The notes under the pieces: generated by a model
What the model was told of the DNA's origin: nothing
The model's input: the letters and a program-made list of their open reading frames with translations, nothing else
The model's database searches: none
Source: Curvibacter sp.
Lineage (GTDB): Bacteria > Pseudomonadota > Gammaproteobacteria > Burkholderiales > Burkholderiaceae_C
Assembly: GCA_020248905.1 (NCBI GenBank)
Contig: JADCGR010000012.1
Location: 62,001-126,000 of the forward strand
Direction of reading: 5' to 3'
Length of the DNA stretch: 64,000 nt
Translations under genes and position numbers: made by a program
Part shown: piece after piece, positions 17,398-27,044 of the stretch
Layout: every line of letters begins with the position of its first letter
How positions within the stretch are numbered: position 1 is the first letter of the stretch

Positions 17398-18357
17398 GTG
17401 GAGTTCTTCAAGATTCGGCGCGACATCCCGTTCATGCGGCATGCGCTGATCCTCAACATCATCTCGTTCGTGACTTTCGCAGCGGCGGTGTTTTTTCTTG
17501 TCACCCGCGGCCTGCACCTTTCGGTGGAGTTCACGGGCGGCACCTTGATTGAAGTCAGCTACGCCCAGCCGGCCGACCTTGAGGCCGTGCGCGGCGGCAT
17601 CGCCAAGCTGGGTTACAGCGACGTCCAGGTCCAGAATTTCGGGACCGCGCGCGACGTGCTGATCCGCATGCCAGCCGTCAAGGGGGTGAGCTCGGGCCAG
17701 CAGAGCGGGCAGGTGATGGCTGCGCTGCAAGCCCTGGACAGCAGCGCCACCCTGCGGCGCAGCGAGTTTGTGGGGCCCCAGGTGGGCGATGAGCTCGCCA
17801 TCGACGGGCTCAAGGCACTGGCCTTCGTCGTCGGCGGCATCATGCTCTATCTGGCGCTGCGCTTTGAATGGAAGTTCGCCGTCGCCGCCATCATCGCCAA
17901 TCTGCACGATGTGGTCATCATCCTGGGCTTTTTCGCGTTCTTCCAGTGGGAGTTCTCGCTGCCCGTGCTCGCGGCGGTGCTGGCGGTGCTGGGCTATTCG
18001 GTCAACGAGTCGGTGGTGATCTTTGACCGTATTCGCGAGAACTTCCGCCGTCTGCGCAAGCTCGACACGGTAGCCATCATCGACAACGCCATCACCTCGA
18101 CCATCAGCCGCACCATCATCACCCACGGTTCGACCCAGATCATGGTGGTCTCCATGCTGCTCTTTGGCGGGCCGACGCTGCACTACTTTGCGCTGGCGCT
18201 AACCATTGGTATCTGCTTCGGGATTTACTCCTCGGTGTTCGTCGCGGCGGCCATCGCGATGTGGCTTGGCGTCAAGCGCGAGGACCTGATCAAGGGCGGG
18301 TCCTCTCGGCGTGAAGGATCCGATCCCAACGACCCCAATGCCGGAGCCGTAGTCTGA
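17398..18357 (+). CDS. secF: Protein translocase subunit SecF
   Basis: Starts at GTG 17398 with AAGGAG 9 bases upstream; 319 residues. TM1 at about residues 17-36, a short periplasmic domain opening with the conserved SVEFTGGTLIEV, and five more membrane spans with LGYSVNESVVIFDRIREN, the SecF counterpart of the RND motif, and STQIMVVSMLLFGGPTLHYFAL-type TM (key word GGPTLHYF). The C-terminal tail is short and polar. It forms the SecDF complex with the product of the preceding gene; the gap of 94 bases has no recognisable promoter. Confidence 0.96.
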   Translation: MEFFKIRRDIPFMRHALILNIISFVTFAAAVFFLVTRGLHLSVEFTGGTLIEVSYAQPADLEAVRGGIAKLGYSDVQVQNFGTARDVLIRMPAVKGVSSGQQSGQVMAALQALDSSATLRRSEFVGPQVGDELAIDGLKALAFVVGGIMLYLALRFEWKFAVAAIIANLHDVVIILGFFAFFQWEFSLPVLAAVLAVLGYSVNESVVIFDRIRENFRRLRKLDTVAIIDNAITSTISRTIITHGSTQIMVVSMLLFGGPTLHYFALALTIGICFGIYSSVFVAAAIAMWLGVKREDLIKGGSSRREGSDPNDPNAGAVV

Positions 18358-18378
18358 CGGCACCCAGCCGCTAACGCC

Positions 18379-21141
18379 ATGGCCACCCAGCGCACCTACA
18401 TGCAGCGCATGCAGCTCGCACAGATGACGCGCGAGCGTTTCCTGTCGGATGCGCAGAAGATACTGGTCGATCTGGGCGGCCTGATCCACGACCGCCTGAC
18501 CGTCTTGCTCAACCAGAGTGGCACCACCCGCGACATGCAGAACCGGCGCGACTCCTGGATGCTGTTCCAGAAGAAACGCAGCGTCTGGGTCGAGGCGACC
18601 ATCAAGGTCTGGCGCGGGTCGCTCAGAGCGCCGGCCGGCAAGCCGGTCGAGAAGAAGAAGGAAGAGCTTTCCCTCGCAGAGGACGGCGGGCTTTCGCTGG
18701 TCGGCACCGACGCGGTCGAGAACAAGATCCTGGCCTCGCGCCTGGTTCTCTCGGTCGTCGAGAAGGCCGGCAACGAACTGGATGACCTGCGCGTGCGCAT
18801 CAAGGCCCTGGAAAACCGGGACGACCTTGAAGGCCACGACCTCTTCCGACCCGAGGTGCTCATCCTGCTCATGATCGAGCAGTGGACCTTTTGCGGCATG
18901 CCCCGCGAGTCCTGGCCCATGGTCAGCGATGTGGTGCAGAAGTACCTGATCGATAAGCTCAAGGCGGCCTATGCGAGCGCCAACGCCTTCCTAATCCAGC
19001 AGGGCATCATGCCCACCATCGAGCTCAAGGACCGCGTCAAGCGCGCTGCAGTGCCGCGTCGCCCGCCCCCGCCCCCCGGCGCCCCCCCGCCGGACCCGAT
19101 GCAGACCGACCCGCAGCCGCTGGGCTATGTGGGCGACATGGGCGGGGGCTGGGTCCCGTCGGTGCCGGCTTCGTATGGGGCGTCGGGATACCCGCAGCTG
19201 GCCGCTTATCCCCAGCAGGGCGCTTATCCCACCTCAGGCTACGGTTCTCCACGACCGGCTGTCATCTCGGCCCCCGCGCCTCTGGGCGCCGGCGCACCGC
19301 CCGCGATGGCACGCGGTGCCGGTGGCGCCCCGATGCCCCCTCAGGCGCCAGGCTATGGTGGCACGCCGCCCGCTCCGCCCGCTCCCGCCTACCCCGGCCA
19401 GCCGCAGCCCATGCTTGGCGTTGCGCCCGCGGCCCGTAGCGGTGGCGGTGGCCAGCCCTTTGGTGGCCGCCTCGGCTGGGACGAGGGGGGCGCCATGCCG
19501 GCCCCCTCTGCGGCTGGCCGTGGACCTGCCGCTGCCGCATCGGCTGCGTTTGCGGCCCCGATGGGGCAAACGCCCGCGCAGATGCATCAGGCCATGGCCC
19601 AAGCCGCAACGTCCCAGTTCGGCGGGGCACAAGAAGAAACCCGGCTCATCTCCCAGGCCACGCCGCTGGCGCGTACGCGCAGCCGGGCCCAGGGTATGTT
19701 CGGACAATTCAAGCGTCTGCTGGTCGGCCAGGGCGTGGCGGACTTCGGCGGCACGGGGCCGCATCCACCCTCTCCCGCGCTGGCGGCGGCCATGGCACAG
19801 CGCCCAGCCGCCAGCGGCACCCTCTACGGGGACTACAGCCCCGCTGGCGTGGTGCGCGTGGCCGAGATGCTGCGCGAGAAGACCGATGAACTCAAGCAGA
19901 AGGCCGAGACCAAGAGCGAGAAGGCGGTTATCGAGATGGTGGCGCTGATGTTCCAGGCCATCCTGGCCGAGGAGCGCATCCCAACCACCATCCGCGTCTG
20001 GTTTGCACGGCTCCAGATGCCGGTACTGCGTGTGGCGCTGTCCGATGCCGATTTCTTTGGCTCAGTCAATCATCCAGCCCGCCAGCTCATCGACCGCATG
20101 GGCTCTTGCGTCCTGGGCTTTGATGCCACCGGCATCAGCGGTAGCGCGCTTGAAGCTGAGATCAAGCGGGTTGTGCAGGTCATCGAGCAGTACCCCGAAA
20201 CCGGCAAACGCGTCTTCCAGATCGTCCACGACGAGTTCCAGAAATTCCTGGCCAAGTTCCTGACCGGCAAGGAAAAGACGCAGAAGGTCGTGAGCGTGGC
20301 GCAGCAGGTCGAGCAGAAGGAGACGCTGGCGATCCAGTACACGATCGAGTTGCGCAATATGCTCAAGGACATCCCGGTCCGCGACGAGATCCGTAATTTC
20401 CTGTTCAAGGTCTGGGCCGAGGTGCTCGCGGTTTCCGCCGTGCGCAAGGGGCCCAAGGATGTCGAGACGGTGGCATTGAAGAAGGCGGCCGCGGACCTAG
20501 TCTGGTCGGCCAGCGCCAAACCAAACCGCAACGACCGTGCCCGCGTGATCCAGGACCTGCCGCAGCTGCTGCAGCGACTGCGCGGCGGCATGAAACTGCT
20601 GGGCATGTCCCCGACGGACCAGGATGCCCACATCAAGATCATCAGCGACACGATGGCCGACGCCTTCATGTCCAAGACCCAGGCCATCCCCCAGGCCCAG
20701 ATTGATGCGATGACCCAGCGCCTCGCGAACCTCGAGGACTTTGTCAGCGAGGATGGGCTCGGTGACCTGCCCCTGGATGCCGAAAGCATCGAGATGATGC
20801 TGGGCATTGATGCCTCGACCATCGACGTCGTGACGAACGGGGGCTCCAAGCCTACCCCGGCCATGACCGCGTGGGCCCAGGAGCTGCAGGTGGGGTCGTG
20901 GTTCACCCTGGACCACAATGGCAAGGTGAGCCAGGTGCAGTTCGTCTGGCGCAGCGATCGCAAGCACCTCAACCTTTTTTCTTCCAGCGACGGCCACAGC
21001 TACCTGATCCAGGCCGGTCGTCTGGCCGCTTATCTGCAGGCGGGCCTGCTGCTGCCGCAGGAAGAGGAAACGCTGACGGTGCGCGCGACGCGCGAAGCGC
21101 TAACTCGACTCGAAGCCAATCCCGAGCGGCTGGTCACCTGA
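18379..21141 (+). CDS. DUF1631-type large protein of unknown function
   Basis: A 920-residue soluble protein. Residues 1-220 are helical (VDLGGLIHDRLTVLL, IEQWTFCGMPRESWPMV), residues about 225-420 are a Pro/Gly/Ala-rich low-complexity linker, and 430-920 are helical with a small beta domain at the end (VGSWFTLDHNGKVSQVQFVWRS, in part: LQVGSWFTLDHNGK; LNLFSSSDGHSYL). The closing motif pattern matches what I recall of the DUF1631 family, whose role is unestablished. It starts 21 bases after secF without a terminator between, so it may be read with the secDF transcript; a terminator follows at 21150. Confidence 0.65.
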   Translation: MATQRTYMQRMQLAQMTRERFLSDAQKILVDLGGLIHDRLTVLLNQSGTTRDMQNRRDSWMLFQKKRSVWVEATIKVWRGSLRAPAGKPVEKKKEELSLAEDGGLSLVGTDAVENKILASRLVLSVVEKAGNELDDLRVRIKALENRDDLEGHDLFRPEVLILLMIEQWTFCGMPRESWPMVSDVVQKYLIDKLKAAYASANAFLIQQGIMPTIELKDRVKRAAVPRRPPPPPGAPPPDPMQTDPQPLGYVGDMGGGWVPSVPASYGASGYPQLAAYPQQGAYPTSGYGSPRPAVISAPAPLGAGAPPAMARGAGGAPMPPQAPGYGGTPPAPPAPAYPGQPQPMLGVAPAARSGGGGQPFGGRLGWDEGGAMPAPSAAGRGPAAAASAAFAAPMGQTPAQMHQAMAQAATSQFGGAQEETRLISQATPLARTRSRAQGMFGQFKRLLVGQGVADFGGTGPHPPSPALAAAMAQRPAASGTLYGDYSPAGVVRVAEMLREKTDELKQKAETKSEKAVIEMVALMFQAILAEERIPTTIRVWFARLQMPVLRVALSDADFFGSVNHPARQLIDRMGSCVLGFDATGISGSALEAEIKRVVQVIEQYPETGKRVFQIVHDEFQKFLAKFLTGKEKTQKVVSVAQQVEQKETLAIQYTIELRNMLKDIPVRDEIRNFLFKVWAEVLAVSAVRKGPKDVETVALKKAAADLVWSASAKPNRNDRARVIQDLPQLLQRLRGGMKLLGMSPTDQDAHIKIISDTMADAFMSKTQAIPQAQIDAMTQRLANLEDFVSEDGLGDLPLDAESIEMMLGIDASTIDVVTNGGSKPTPAMTAWAQELQVGSWFTLDHNGKVSQVQFVWRSDRKHLNLFSSSDGHSYLIQAGRLAAYLQAGLLLPQEEETLTVRATREALTRLEANPERLVT

Positions 21142-21149
21142 TGCAACAA

Positions 21150-21170
21150 GCCCCGCGTGCGGGGCCTTTC
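21150..21170 (+). terminator. Rho-independent terminator after the DUF1631-type gene
   Basis: A short GC stem (GCCCCGC at 21150-21156 pairing with GCGGGGC at 21159-21165) is followed by CTTTC and ATTT. It closes the secDF-side transcript and faces the convergent smg gene. The T run is short, so efficiency may be moderate. Confidence 0.7.
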
Positions 21171-21196
21171 ATTTGCGGCTGAACGGGCCAGCCGTT

Positions 21197-21691
21197 TCAG
21201 TGCGCCAGGCGTTCCTCGCTGTCTTCACAAAGCTCATCCAGGATCAGGGCATCGGGTTCTTCTCCGAAGCTCCAGTACACCATGAGGATGATGATCTTCA
21301 GGTCGTCCAGGGCCATGGGCTCACCGGGCACAGCCATAGCCCGGTCTACGATGACCTCGCGCAGCGGGGGCGGCAGCACGCCAGCCGATTCCAGAAAGGT
21401 GATGAAACCAAGGCACTGGGCGCCGAGGTGGTTCTGCTCGGCCACAGAGTAGATGCGCAGACTGTCCGAAGCCTCGAAATTTGGGGGCAGATCGCGCGGC
21501 TCCTGCGCCGGGCTATCGAGCCACAGCGTGCTCTGGGCCGCGAGGTTCAGGCCGTCAAGCCAGGTCAGCGCGTCGCGGATCTCTTCCGCGCCAAAGCCGA
21601 TGGCGCTGAGCTTGCGTTCGAGTTGGGGGAGTTCAGGGCAGGCGTCGCCGCGCCAGTAGTTTTCATAAACGTACACGAGCACTTCGAACAT
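21197..21691 (-). CDS. smg: Smg family protein (DUF494)
   Basis: 164 residues beginning MFEVLVYVYENYW, the conserved start of the Smg family, with LDGLNLAAQ in the middle and LDDLKIIILMVYWSFGEE near the C-terminus. In enterobacteria smg lies beside dprA and def-fmt, the same context as here, although its own function remains unsettled. It is transcribed away from dprA with a 104-base gap. The position between dprA and a convergent transcript supports the assignment. Confidence 0.9.
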   Translation of the reverse strand: MFEVLVYVYENYWRGDACPELPQLERKLSAIGFGAEEIRDALTWLDGLNLAAQSTLWLDSPAQEPRDLPPNFEASDSLRIYSVAEQNHLGAQCLGFITFLESAGVLPPPLREVIVDRAMAVPGEPMALDDLKIIILMVYWSFGEEPDALILDELCEDSEERLAH

Positions 21692-21795
21692 GCGTCCAAT
21701 ATAGCGCAGAACCCCGTTGCAGCACGCCCGAATTGGCAGGCGATGCCGGCGCTGTTGCGCACCGGGTACGCCCCAGCGGCTGGCTCGCCACCCGT

Positions 21796-22917
21796 TCAGG
21801 CACGGACCAGGCGCTGCAACAGCCCGCCGGGCAGCCGCGCCACATGGCCCCCAAGCTCCAGGGTCATGAGACGCGCCTGCAGGCTGGCGATGTCCAGGCC
21901 GGTGCGCGCCTGAAGTGTGTCCAGACTGACCGGATCGAGCCCCATTGCCTGCTCAACGCTGTCGAGCAGGGTCTCGTCGACCACGGCCGCGCCTGCGTTG
22001 CGGCTACCTACCTCGGGTGAAAACTCCTCCAGCACGTCCTGTGCTGACTCGACCAGCTTGGCGCCCTCACGGATAAGCGCGTGGCAACCACGGGACTGCG
22101 TGGCATGAATGGAGCCGGGAATCGCAAAAACCTCCTTGCCCTGCTCCGCAGCCAGGCGGGCAGTGATGAGCGAGCCCGATTGCAGGGCCGCCTCGACGAC
22201 CAGGGTTGCCTGGCTCAAGCCGGCGATAAGCCGGTTGCGCCTAGGAAAGTTGGCCGCCAGGGGCGGGGTACCCAGGGGGTACTCGCTCACGATCAGACCG
22301 TGCTCGCAGATTCGGTGTGCAAGAGCGTGGTGGCTCTTGGGGTAGACGCGGTCCAGCCCCGTGCCCACCACGGCAACGGTCGCCAGACGATGGGCAGAGC
22401 CGACATGTCCGGCCAGGGCGCCCTCGTGGGCCGCACCATCGATGCCAAGCGCCAGTCCGGAAACGATGGTCAAGCCTGCACCAGCCAGGCTTTGGGCAAA
22501 CTGGCGTGCGTTGAGCGCACCCTGTGGGGTGGGGTTGCGGCTGCCCACGATGGCCAGGCTCTTGCAGGTGTCCAGCGGCAGATCAATCCGGCCGGCCAGA
22601 TACAGCATCAGCGGTGGATCTTCGATGTCCAGCAGGGAGTGTGGATAGCGCGCATCGCCCAGCGGGACGATGCCGCGTGCATCGGGCGCTTCCCGCAGCC
22701 AGGACCAGCTAAGGGCCAGTTGGTCTGCGAGTTCGGCCGGTTCGGTCTGCAGTGCCCGCGCCGCACTGGGCGCGACCAGCTGCTGCAGCGCGGTGACAGA
22801 CTGTTGATAGATCTCCGCTGGCAGGCCAAAGGCGGCCAGCAGCCGCCGCGCGCTCTGCGGGCCGACCCCCGGTGTGAGCGTCAGTCGCAGCCAGTCCCCG
22901 AGTTCACCACGATCCAT
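21796..22917 (-). CDS. dprA: DNA-processing protein DprA (Smf)
   Basis: 373 residues. An N-terminal helical SAM-like region (LTPGVGPQSARRLLAAFG) precedes the Rossmann-like DNA-binding core with LAIVGSRNPTPQG, SGLALGIDGAAHEGAL, VVGTGLDRVYPKSH and NRLIAGLSQATLVVEA. A C-terminal winged-helix segment (VSLDTLQARTGLDIASLQARLMTLEL, key VSLDTLQARTG) ends the protein. DprA loads RecA on incoming single-stranded DNA in natural transformation, hinting that the host is or was competent. It follows the lysM gene by 26 bases on the same strand. Confidence 0.95.
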   Translation of the reverse strand: MDRGELGDWLRLTLTPGVGPQSARRLLAAFGLPAEIYQQSVTALQQLVAPSAARALQTEPAELADQLALSWSWLREAPDARGIVPLGDARYPHSLLDIEDPPLMLYLAGRIDLPLDTCKSLAIVGSRNPTPQGALNARQFAQSLAGAGLTIVSGLALGIDGAAHEGALAGHVGSAHRLATVAVVGTGLDRVYPKSHHALAHRICEHGLIVSEYPLGTPPLAANFPRRNRLIAGLSQATLVVEAALQSGSLITARLAAEQGKEVFAIPGSIHATQSRGCHALIREGAKLVESAQDVLEEFSPEVGSRNAGAAVVDETLLDSVEQAMGLDPVSLDTLQARTGLDIASLQARLMTLELGGHVARLPGGLLQRLVRA

Positions 22918-22943
22918 GGCAAGTCTGGCTGTCGCCGCCCGGC

Positions 22944-24233
22944 TTACTCGGGCGAAATCAGCCGGTCGCCTACGCCCACCGGCTCCGAGGTGTCCAGGAT
23001 CAGGCCGTAGGAGAGCTTTTCGTAGACGCGAAACACCATGAGCAGGCCGGAGCGCTCGTCGGGCAGTTTGATGAGGGGCCGCGCCGGGTCGGTCGTGTCC
23101 ACGAGTTGCGCGCCGTCCTTGAGGATGGCCAGCACGTGCCCGCTCTCGATGCCGTCACGACGCCCGCGGTTAAGAACCACCACCTCGTTCTCCGTAGCAT
23201 TCACGACCGTGGTGCTGCCGTAGATCGAAACGATGCGAGCAGTGACCTGCTTGCCAGGAGCGCGGGGCACAAAGTTGAGAAACTCCCGCTCGGGTTCGGC
23301 CACCATGCGGTCACCGACCAGGATCTCGCTCTTGGCCAGGGTGACGTCGATGGTCGCGGGCACCCGCGCCGTACCGACCTTGCGGCCGGCTGCGGCGATT
23401 TCGGTGCTGCCTTCGCTGCGGGCCAGGGCCGCCTTGCCCAGGAACTCGGCCTCATAGCCCAGTACCTCGGATGTTTCCGGGTCCCTCAGGGCCTTGGCGT
23501 TTCGGAAGATGCGAAACTGCTTGATCTTCTGCGTGTCGTCCAGCAGTGGCGCGCCTGCCGGCCCACGGGCGTAAACACGGTCGCCGCGGCCGATGATGAC
23601 GCGGTTCTCGCCAGCCGCGACGATGCGCGGCGCGTGCCGCAGCTCGTTTTCCTCGACGATCAGGGGCTCGGCGAGGAACGGCTCAATCGCGCTGACCTGT
23701 ACGGTGCTCAAGGGGCTGCGGGGGTTCTCGAAGCGGATGCGTGGTGACAGGCGCACAGTCTCGGGGGCGCTGCTGCGTGTCTCCAACCGGCCGGCCTCGC
23801 TGGCGGCGGCTGGCGCGCCGCCCGGGCCGCTCGGTGCGCTGGTGGGTGGCGTCCCCGTTAGCATGGCGCGACCGTCGCGTTTGAGCAGATACAGGGTCTG
23901 GCCAGGGAAGATCAGGTGCGGGTTGCGGATCTCTTCGAGGTTCATGCCCCAGAGTTCAGGCCAGCGCCAAGGGCTCCTGAGATACAACTTGGAGATGGCC
24001 CACAGCGTATTGCCAGACTTGACGACGTAGGTGTCCGGGGCGTTGGGTACCAGCTCCGACAGAGGGACGCCGCCCTGTGCCACTTTCTGCGCGGTGGCGT
24101 TTTGTTCAGCGCTAATGGGCAGGTTAGGGAACTTCTGGCTCCAGACCGGCAGGCTCAACAGGCCCAGCGCCGTGATGATGGAAACTCGGGCGCTGATCCC
24201 CATCCTGCTGTTCGTCATGTCTCGTTGCTTCAC
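22944..24233 (-). CDS. LysM-domain exported protein
   Basis: 429 residues. A signal-anchor or signal peptide (ISIITALGLLSLPVWSQ region, about residues 14-32) is followed by one LysM peptidoglycan-binding domain at about residues 68-118 (YVVKSGNTLWAISKLYL, NPHLIFPGQTLYL) and a long beta-rich C-terminal part (ARIVSIYGSTTVVNATENEVVVLNRG, key word VVVLNRGRRDGI). In beta- and gammaproteobacteria a gene of this type lies between dprA and def, as here. It diverges from def. The role is probably in the cell envelope but is not defined. Confidence 0.9.
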   Translation of the reverse strand: MKQRDMTNSRMGISARVSIITALGLLSLPVWSQKFPNLPISAEQNATAQKVAQGGVPLSELVPNAPDTYVVKSGNTLWAISKLYLRSPWRWPELWGMNLEEIRNPHLIFPGQTLYLLKRDGRAMLTGTPPTSAPSGPGGAPAAASEAGRLETRSSAPETVRLSPRIRFENPRSPLSTVQVSAIEPFLAEPLIVEENELRHAPRIVAAGENRVIIGRGDRVYARGPAGAPLLDDTQKIKQFRIFRNAKALRDPETSEVLGYEAEFLGKAALARSEGSTEIAAAGRKVGTARVPATIDVTLAKSEILVGDRMVAEPEREFLNFVPRAPGKQVTARIVSIYGSTTVVNATENEVVVLNRGRRDGIESGHVLAILKDGAQLVDTTDPARPLIKLPDERSGLLMVFRVYEKLSYGLILDTSEPVGVGDRLISPE

Positions 24234-24404
24234 GATGCCCCCGGCTGGTTCCGGGCGCAGACCGATTGACCGCCGGGCCCGGAAAACTTAACAAATCACG
24301 CGCGATTTTGCGCCCAAGCCCTTGATCGGGCAATGTTTTCTATACTTTGTTGCACACTGGCCGGCCAAAAGTGGCGAAAATAGCGACATCGGCGAGCTTT
24401 TCAT
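24234..24404. promoter_or_regulatory. Divergent lysM/def intergenic region
   Basis: 171 bases serve two divergent genes. A TATACT at 24341-24346 on the plus strand is a plausible -10 box for def-fmt-azlCD, with TTGATC at 24322-24327 too near to be its -35. The half nearest lysM is T/A-richer (ACTTAACAAATC at about 24285) and may hold the lysM promoter on the minus strand. Confidence 0.35.
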
Positions 24405-24914
24405 ATGGCCCTCCTACCCATCCTTTGTTTCCCCGATCCGCGCCTGCACACGGTGGCAAAACCCGTGCAGGCCGTGGACGCGCGCATCCGCCAGCTGATC
24501 GCCGACATGCTCGAGACCATGCGCGAGTCGCAGGGAATCGGCCTTGCGGCGACGCAGGTCAATGTGCATGAGCGTCTGATCGTGATCGATGTCTCAGAGG
24601 GGCGGGATCAGCCCCTCGTGCTCATCAATCCCGAGATCGTGTGGGCCAGCCCCCAGACCCAGGTCAACGAAGAGGGCTGCCTGTCCGTGCCCGGCATCTA
24701 CGACGGCGTCGAGCGCCACGAGCGGGTGCACGTGCGGGCGCTTGACGGCGAGGGCCGCGAGCAGACCATCGAGGCCGACGGCCTGCTGGCGATCTGTATC
24801 CAGCATGAGATGGACCACCTCCTGGGCAAGGTTTTCGTCGAGTACCTGTCGCCGCTCAAACGCAACCGCATCAAGACCAAGATGCTCAAGGCGCAGCGCG
24901 AGGCGCAGCGTTGA
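24405..24914 (+). CDS. def: Peptide deformylase
   Basis: 169 residues with the three deformylase motifs: GIGLAATQV (from residue 44), EGCLSVPG carrying the metal-binding Cys, and [12 protein letters not shown] carrying the two metal-binding His and the catalytic Glu. It removes the formyl group from the N-terminal methionine of new proteins. The stop overlaps the TTG start of fmt, whose product adds the formyl group to Met-tRNA, the classic def-fmt pair. Confidence 0.97.
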   Translation: MALLPILCFPDPRLHTVAKPVQAVDARIRQLIADMLETMRESQGIGLAATQVNVHERLIVIDVSEGRDQPLVLINPEIVWASPQTQVNEEGCLSVPGIYDGVERHERVHVRALDGEGREQTIEADGLLAICIQHEMDHLLGKVFVEYLSPLKRNRIKTKMLKAQREAQR

Positions 24915-25879
24915 CCTTGCGCATCGTATTTGCGGGCACGCCCGAGTTCGCCAGGGTTGCCCTGCAAGAGCTGCATGCTGCCGGTCATGACATCCCGCTG
25001 GTTCTCACCCAGCCCGACCGGCCCGCAGGCCGCGGCATGAAGCTGCAGGCCTCTGCCGTCAAGCAGTTTGCCGTCGACCATGATCTGCCCGTCGCGCAGC
25101 CCCGCAGCCTGCGTCTGGACGGCAAGTACGCCGAAGATGCCGCGCACGCACGCACGGCGATACGGGCGGCGCAGCCCGACGTGATCGTCGTAGCGGCCTA
25201 CGGCCTCATCCTGCCGCAGTGGGTGCTGGACCTGCCACGCCTGGGCTGCCTCAATATCCATGCCTCGCTGCTGCCACGCTGGCGAGGTGCGGCGCCCATC
25301 CACCGAGCCATCGAGGCCGGTGATTCCGAAACCGGCGTTACCCTCATGCAGATGGATGCCGGCCTTGACACGGGCGACATGCTGCGGGTTGCGCGCGTAC
25401 CCATCACCGCCGCCGATACGACCGGCAGCCTGCACGACCGGCTGGCCCTGCTCGGGGCACGCCTTACCGTCAACGCTCTGCAGTCGGCCGCTGCAGGCCC
25501 CGTGCCGCGCACGCCCCAGCCATCAGAGGGCGTGACCTACGCGTACAAGATCGACAAGGCCGAGGCGCAGCTAGACTGGACCCAGCCGGCCGAGGTGCTG
25601 GCGCGCCGCGTGCGTGCCTTCAACCCGAATCCGGGCGCCAGCACGCAGTGGCAGGGCGAAGCGCTCAAGATCTGGCAAGCTCAGCCCGACACCGGTATCC
25701 ACCCCGGCCATCAAGCGCCGGGCAGCGTGCTGGTTGCGCGACCTGATGGCATCCGCATCCAGTGCGGCGAGGGCGTGCTGTGTGTCACCGAGCTGCAGCG
25801 CGCCGGTGGCAAGCGGCTGCAAGCGGCAGATTTTTTGCGCGGTTGCGAATTGCCGGCGGGTGCCGTGCTCGGGGTTTAA
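24911..25879 (+). CDS. fmt: Methionyl-tRNA formyltransferase
   Basis: 322 residues starting with TTG at 24911 (TTGA overlap with def). The N-terminal formyltransferase domain has [10 protein letters not shown], the folate site region with [16 protein letters not shown] (catalytic Asn and His), and [17 protein letters not shown]; the C-terminal tRNA-binding domain begins near residue 210. It formylates initiator Met-tRNA using 10-formyl-tetrahydrofolate. The next gene starts only 3 bases after the stop. Confidence 0.96.
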   Translation: MTLRIVFAGTPEFARVALQELHAAGHDIPLVLTQPDRPAGRGMKLQASAVKQFAVDHDLPVAQPRSLRLDGKYAEDAAHARTAIRAAQPDVIVVAAYGLILPQWVLDLPRLGCLNIHASLLPRWRGAAPIHRAIEAGDSETGVTLMQMDAGLDTGDMLRVARVPITAADTTGSLHDRLALLGARLTVNALQSAAAGPVPRTPQPSEGVTYAYKIDKAEAQLDWTQPAEVLARRVRAFNPNPGASTQWQGEALKIWQAQPDTGIHPGHQAPGSVLVARPDGIRIQCGEGVLCVTELQRAGGKRLQAADFLRGCELPAGAVLGV

Positions 25880-25882
25880 GCC

Positions 25883-26617
25883 TTGGGCGGTCTGCGCCAG
25901 TTGTTGCGGCACCCCGAGTTCCGCACCGGGCTGCAGGAGATGAGTGCCGTGGCACCGGGCCTAGCCGCCTGGGGCATGATGACCGGCGTTGCCATGGTCA
26001 AGTCCGGCATGAGTGTGGTCGAGGCGGTTGCGATGACCCTCTTGGTCTATGCGGGCAGCTCCCAGCTCGCGGCCATTCCCCTGATCGCGGCCGGTGCGCC
26101 GGTGCTGGTGATCTGGGCCACGGCCTTCTGCGTGAACCTGCGTTTTGTGGTCTTCAGCGCCCACCTGCGGCCTTACCTCATGCACCTGCCGCGCCGCTGG
26201 CGCCTGTTCGCAGGCTATGTCACTGCGGACTTGAGCTATGTGATGTTCACCCGACGTTTTGCCCAGCCGCCGCAGACCGCCAGAGAGCGACAAGCCCAGC
26301 TCGCCTATCTGCTTGGTGGCTGTACGGCCAACTGGAGCAGCTGGCAGCTGGCCAGCCTGCTGGGTATTTTCCTCGCGCACGCCGTTCCCGCCGAATGGGG
26401 GCTGGGCTTCGCCGGTATCCTGGCCTTGTTGGGCGTCGCCTGTTCGCTGGCCAGCAGCCGCCTGCGCGTGGTTTCAGCCGGGGTTGCGGGGGCCGCCGCC
26501 GTGGCCGCCTTCACGCTGCCTTTCAAGCTCAACATCGTCGTGGCGATCGCGGCTGCCGTGGCGTTGTGCCTGCTGTTGGAGAAGACGGCGCTGCTTCCTA
26601 GGGAGGACAGGCATTGA
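25883..26617 (+). CDS. AzlC-family branched-chain amino acid exporter, large subunit
   Basis: 244 residues from a TTG at 25883. Several membrane segments and the AzlC family words [22 protein letters not shown], in part [14 protein letters not shown], and [15 protein letters not shown] are present. With the AzlD partner that follows (TTGA overlap), AzlC proteins export branched-chain amino acids or analogues. Translational coupling to fmt upstream is likely given the 3-base gap; the metabolic link is not obvious. Confidence 0.9.
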   Translation: MGGLRQLLRHPEFRTGLQEMSAVAPGLAAWGMMTGVAMVKSGMSVVEAVAMTLLVYAGSSQLAAIPLIAAGAPVLVIWATAFCVNLRFVVFSAHLRPYLMHLPRRWRLFAGYVTADLSYVMFTRRFAQPPQTARERQAQLAYLLGGCTANWSSWQLASLLGIFLAHAVPAEWGLGFAGILALLGVACSLASSRLRVVSAGVAGAAAVAAFTLPFKLNIVVAIAAAVALCLLLEKTALLPREDRH

Positions 26618-26961
26618 AAGAGACCGACCTCTGGACCCTGGCCGTCATTGCCGGCTTGGCGGCGGTGACGGTGGTCACCCGTTCCTTCTTCTTCATCTCC
26701 AGCAAACCCTGGAGTCTTCCGCACTGGGCCCAGCGCGGCCTGCAGTACGCGCCCATCGCGGCCCTGGCGGGCGTGATCGTGCCGGAGATCGTGATGAGCC
26801 ATGGCGCGCTGGTGCAGACCTGGCAGGACGCGAGGCTCTACGCCGTGGCGGCCGCCACGGCCTGGTACTTCTGGTGCCGCAAGAGCACCTGGGCCCTACT
26901 GGGGACCATCGTCGTGGGCATGGCGGTCTATCTGCCCCTGCGTCTGGCACTGGGCTGGTGA
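26614..26961 (+). CDS. AzlD-family amino acid exporter, small subunit
   Basis: 115 residues from a TTG at 26614, with AGGGAGG about 6 bases upstream and its start overlapping the azlC stop. Four membrane segments are predicted and the family word TVVTRSFFF appears near the N-terminus ([16 protein letters not shown]). AzlD proteins always pair with AzlC. The gene closes the def-fmt-azlC-azlD series. Confidence 0.9.
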   Translation: MKETDLWTLAVIAGLAAVTVVTRSFFFISSKPWSLPHWAQRGLQYAPIAALAGVIVPEIVMSHGALVQTWQDARLYAVAAATAWYFWCRKSTWALLGTIVVGMAVYLPLRLALGW

Positions 26962-26976
26962 GGCGGACGCCCCGCC

Positions 26977-27015
26977 TAGAATTGCGGCTGATGCGCGGGC
27001 CCGTAACGCCCGCGC
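26977..27015 (+). promoter_or_regulatory. Candidate pgk promoter -10 and leader hairpin
   Basis: TAGAAT at 26977-26982 could be a -10 box. Eleven bases on, GCGCGGGC (26993-27000) and GCCCGCGC (27008-27015) form a perfect 8-bp stem with a 7-base loop, in what would be the leader of the pgk mRNA. With no T run after it, it is a weak terminator candidate for the azlCD transcript at best. Confidence 0.35.
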
Positions 27016-27044
27016 CCGCCTCTTCACTTCCCGTCCAGACCAAC

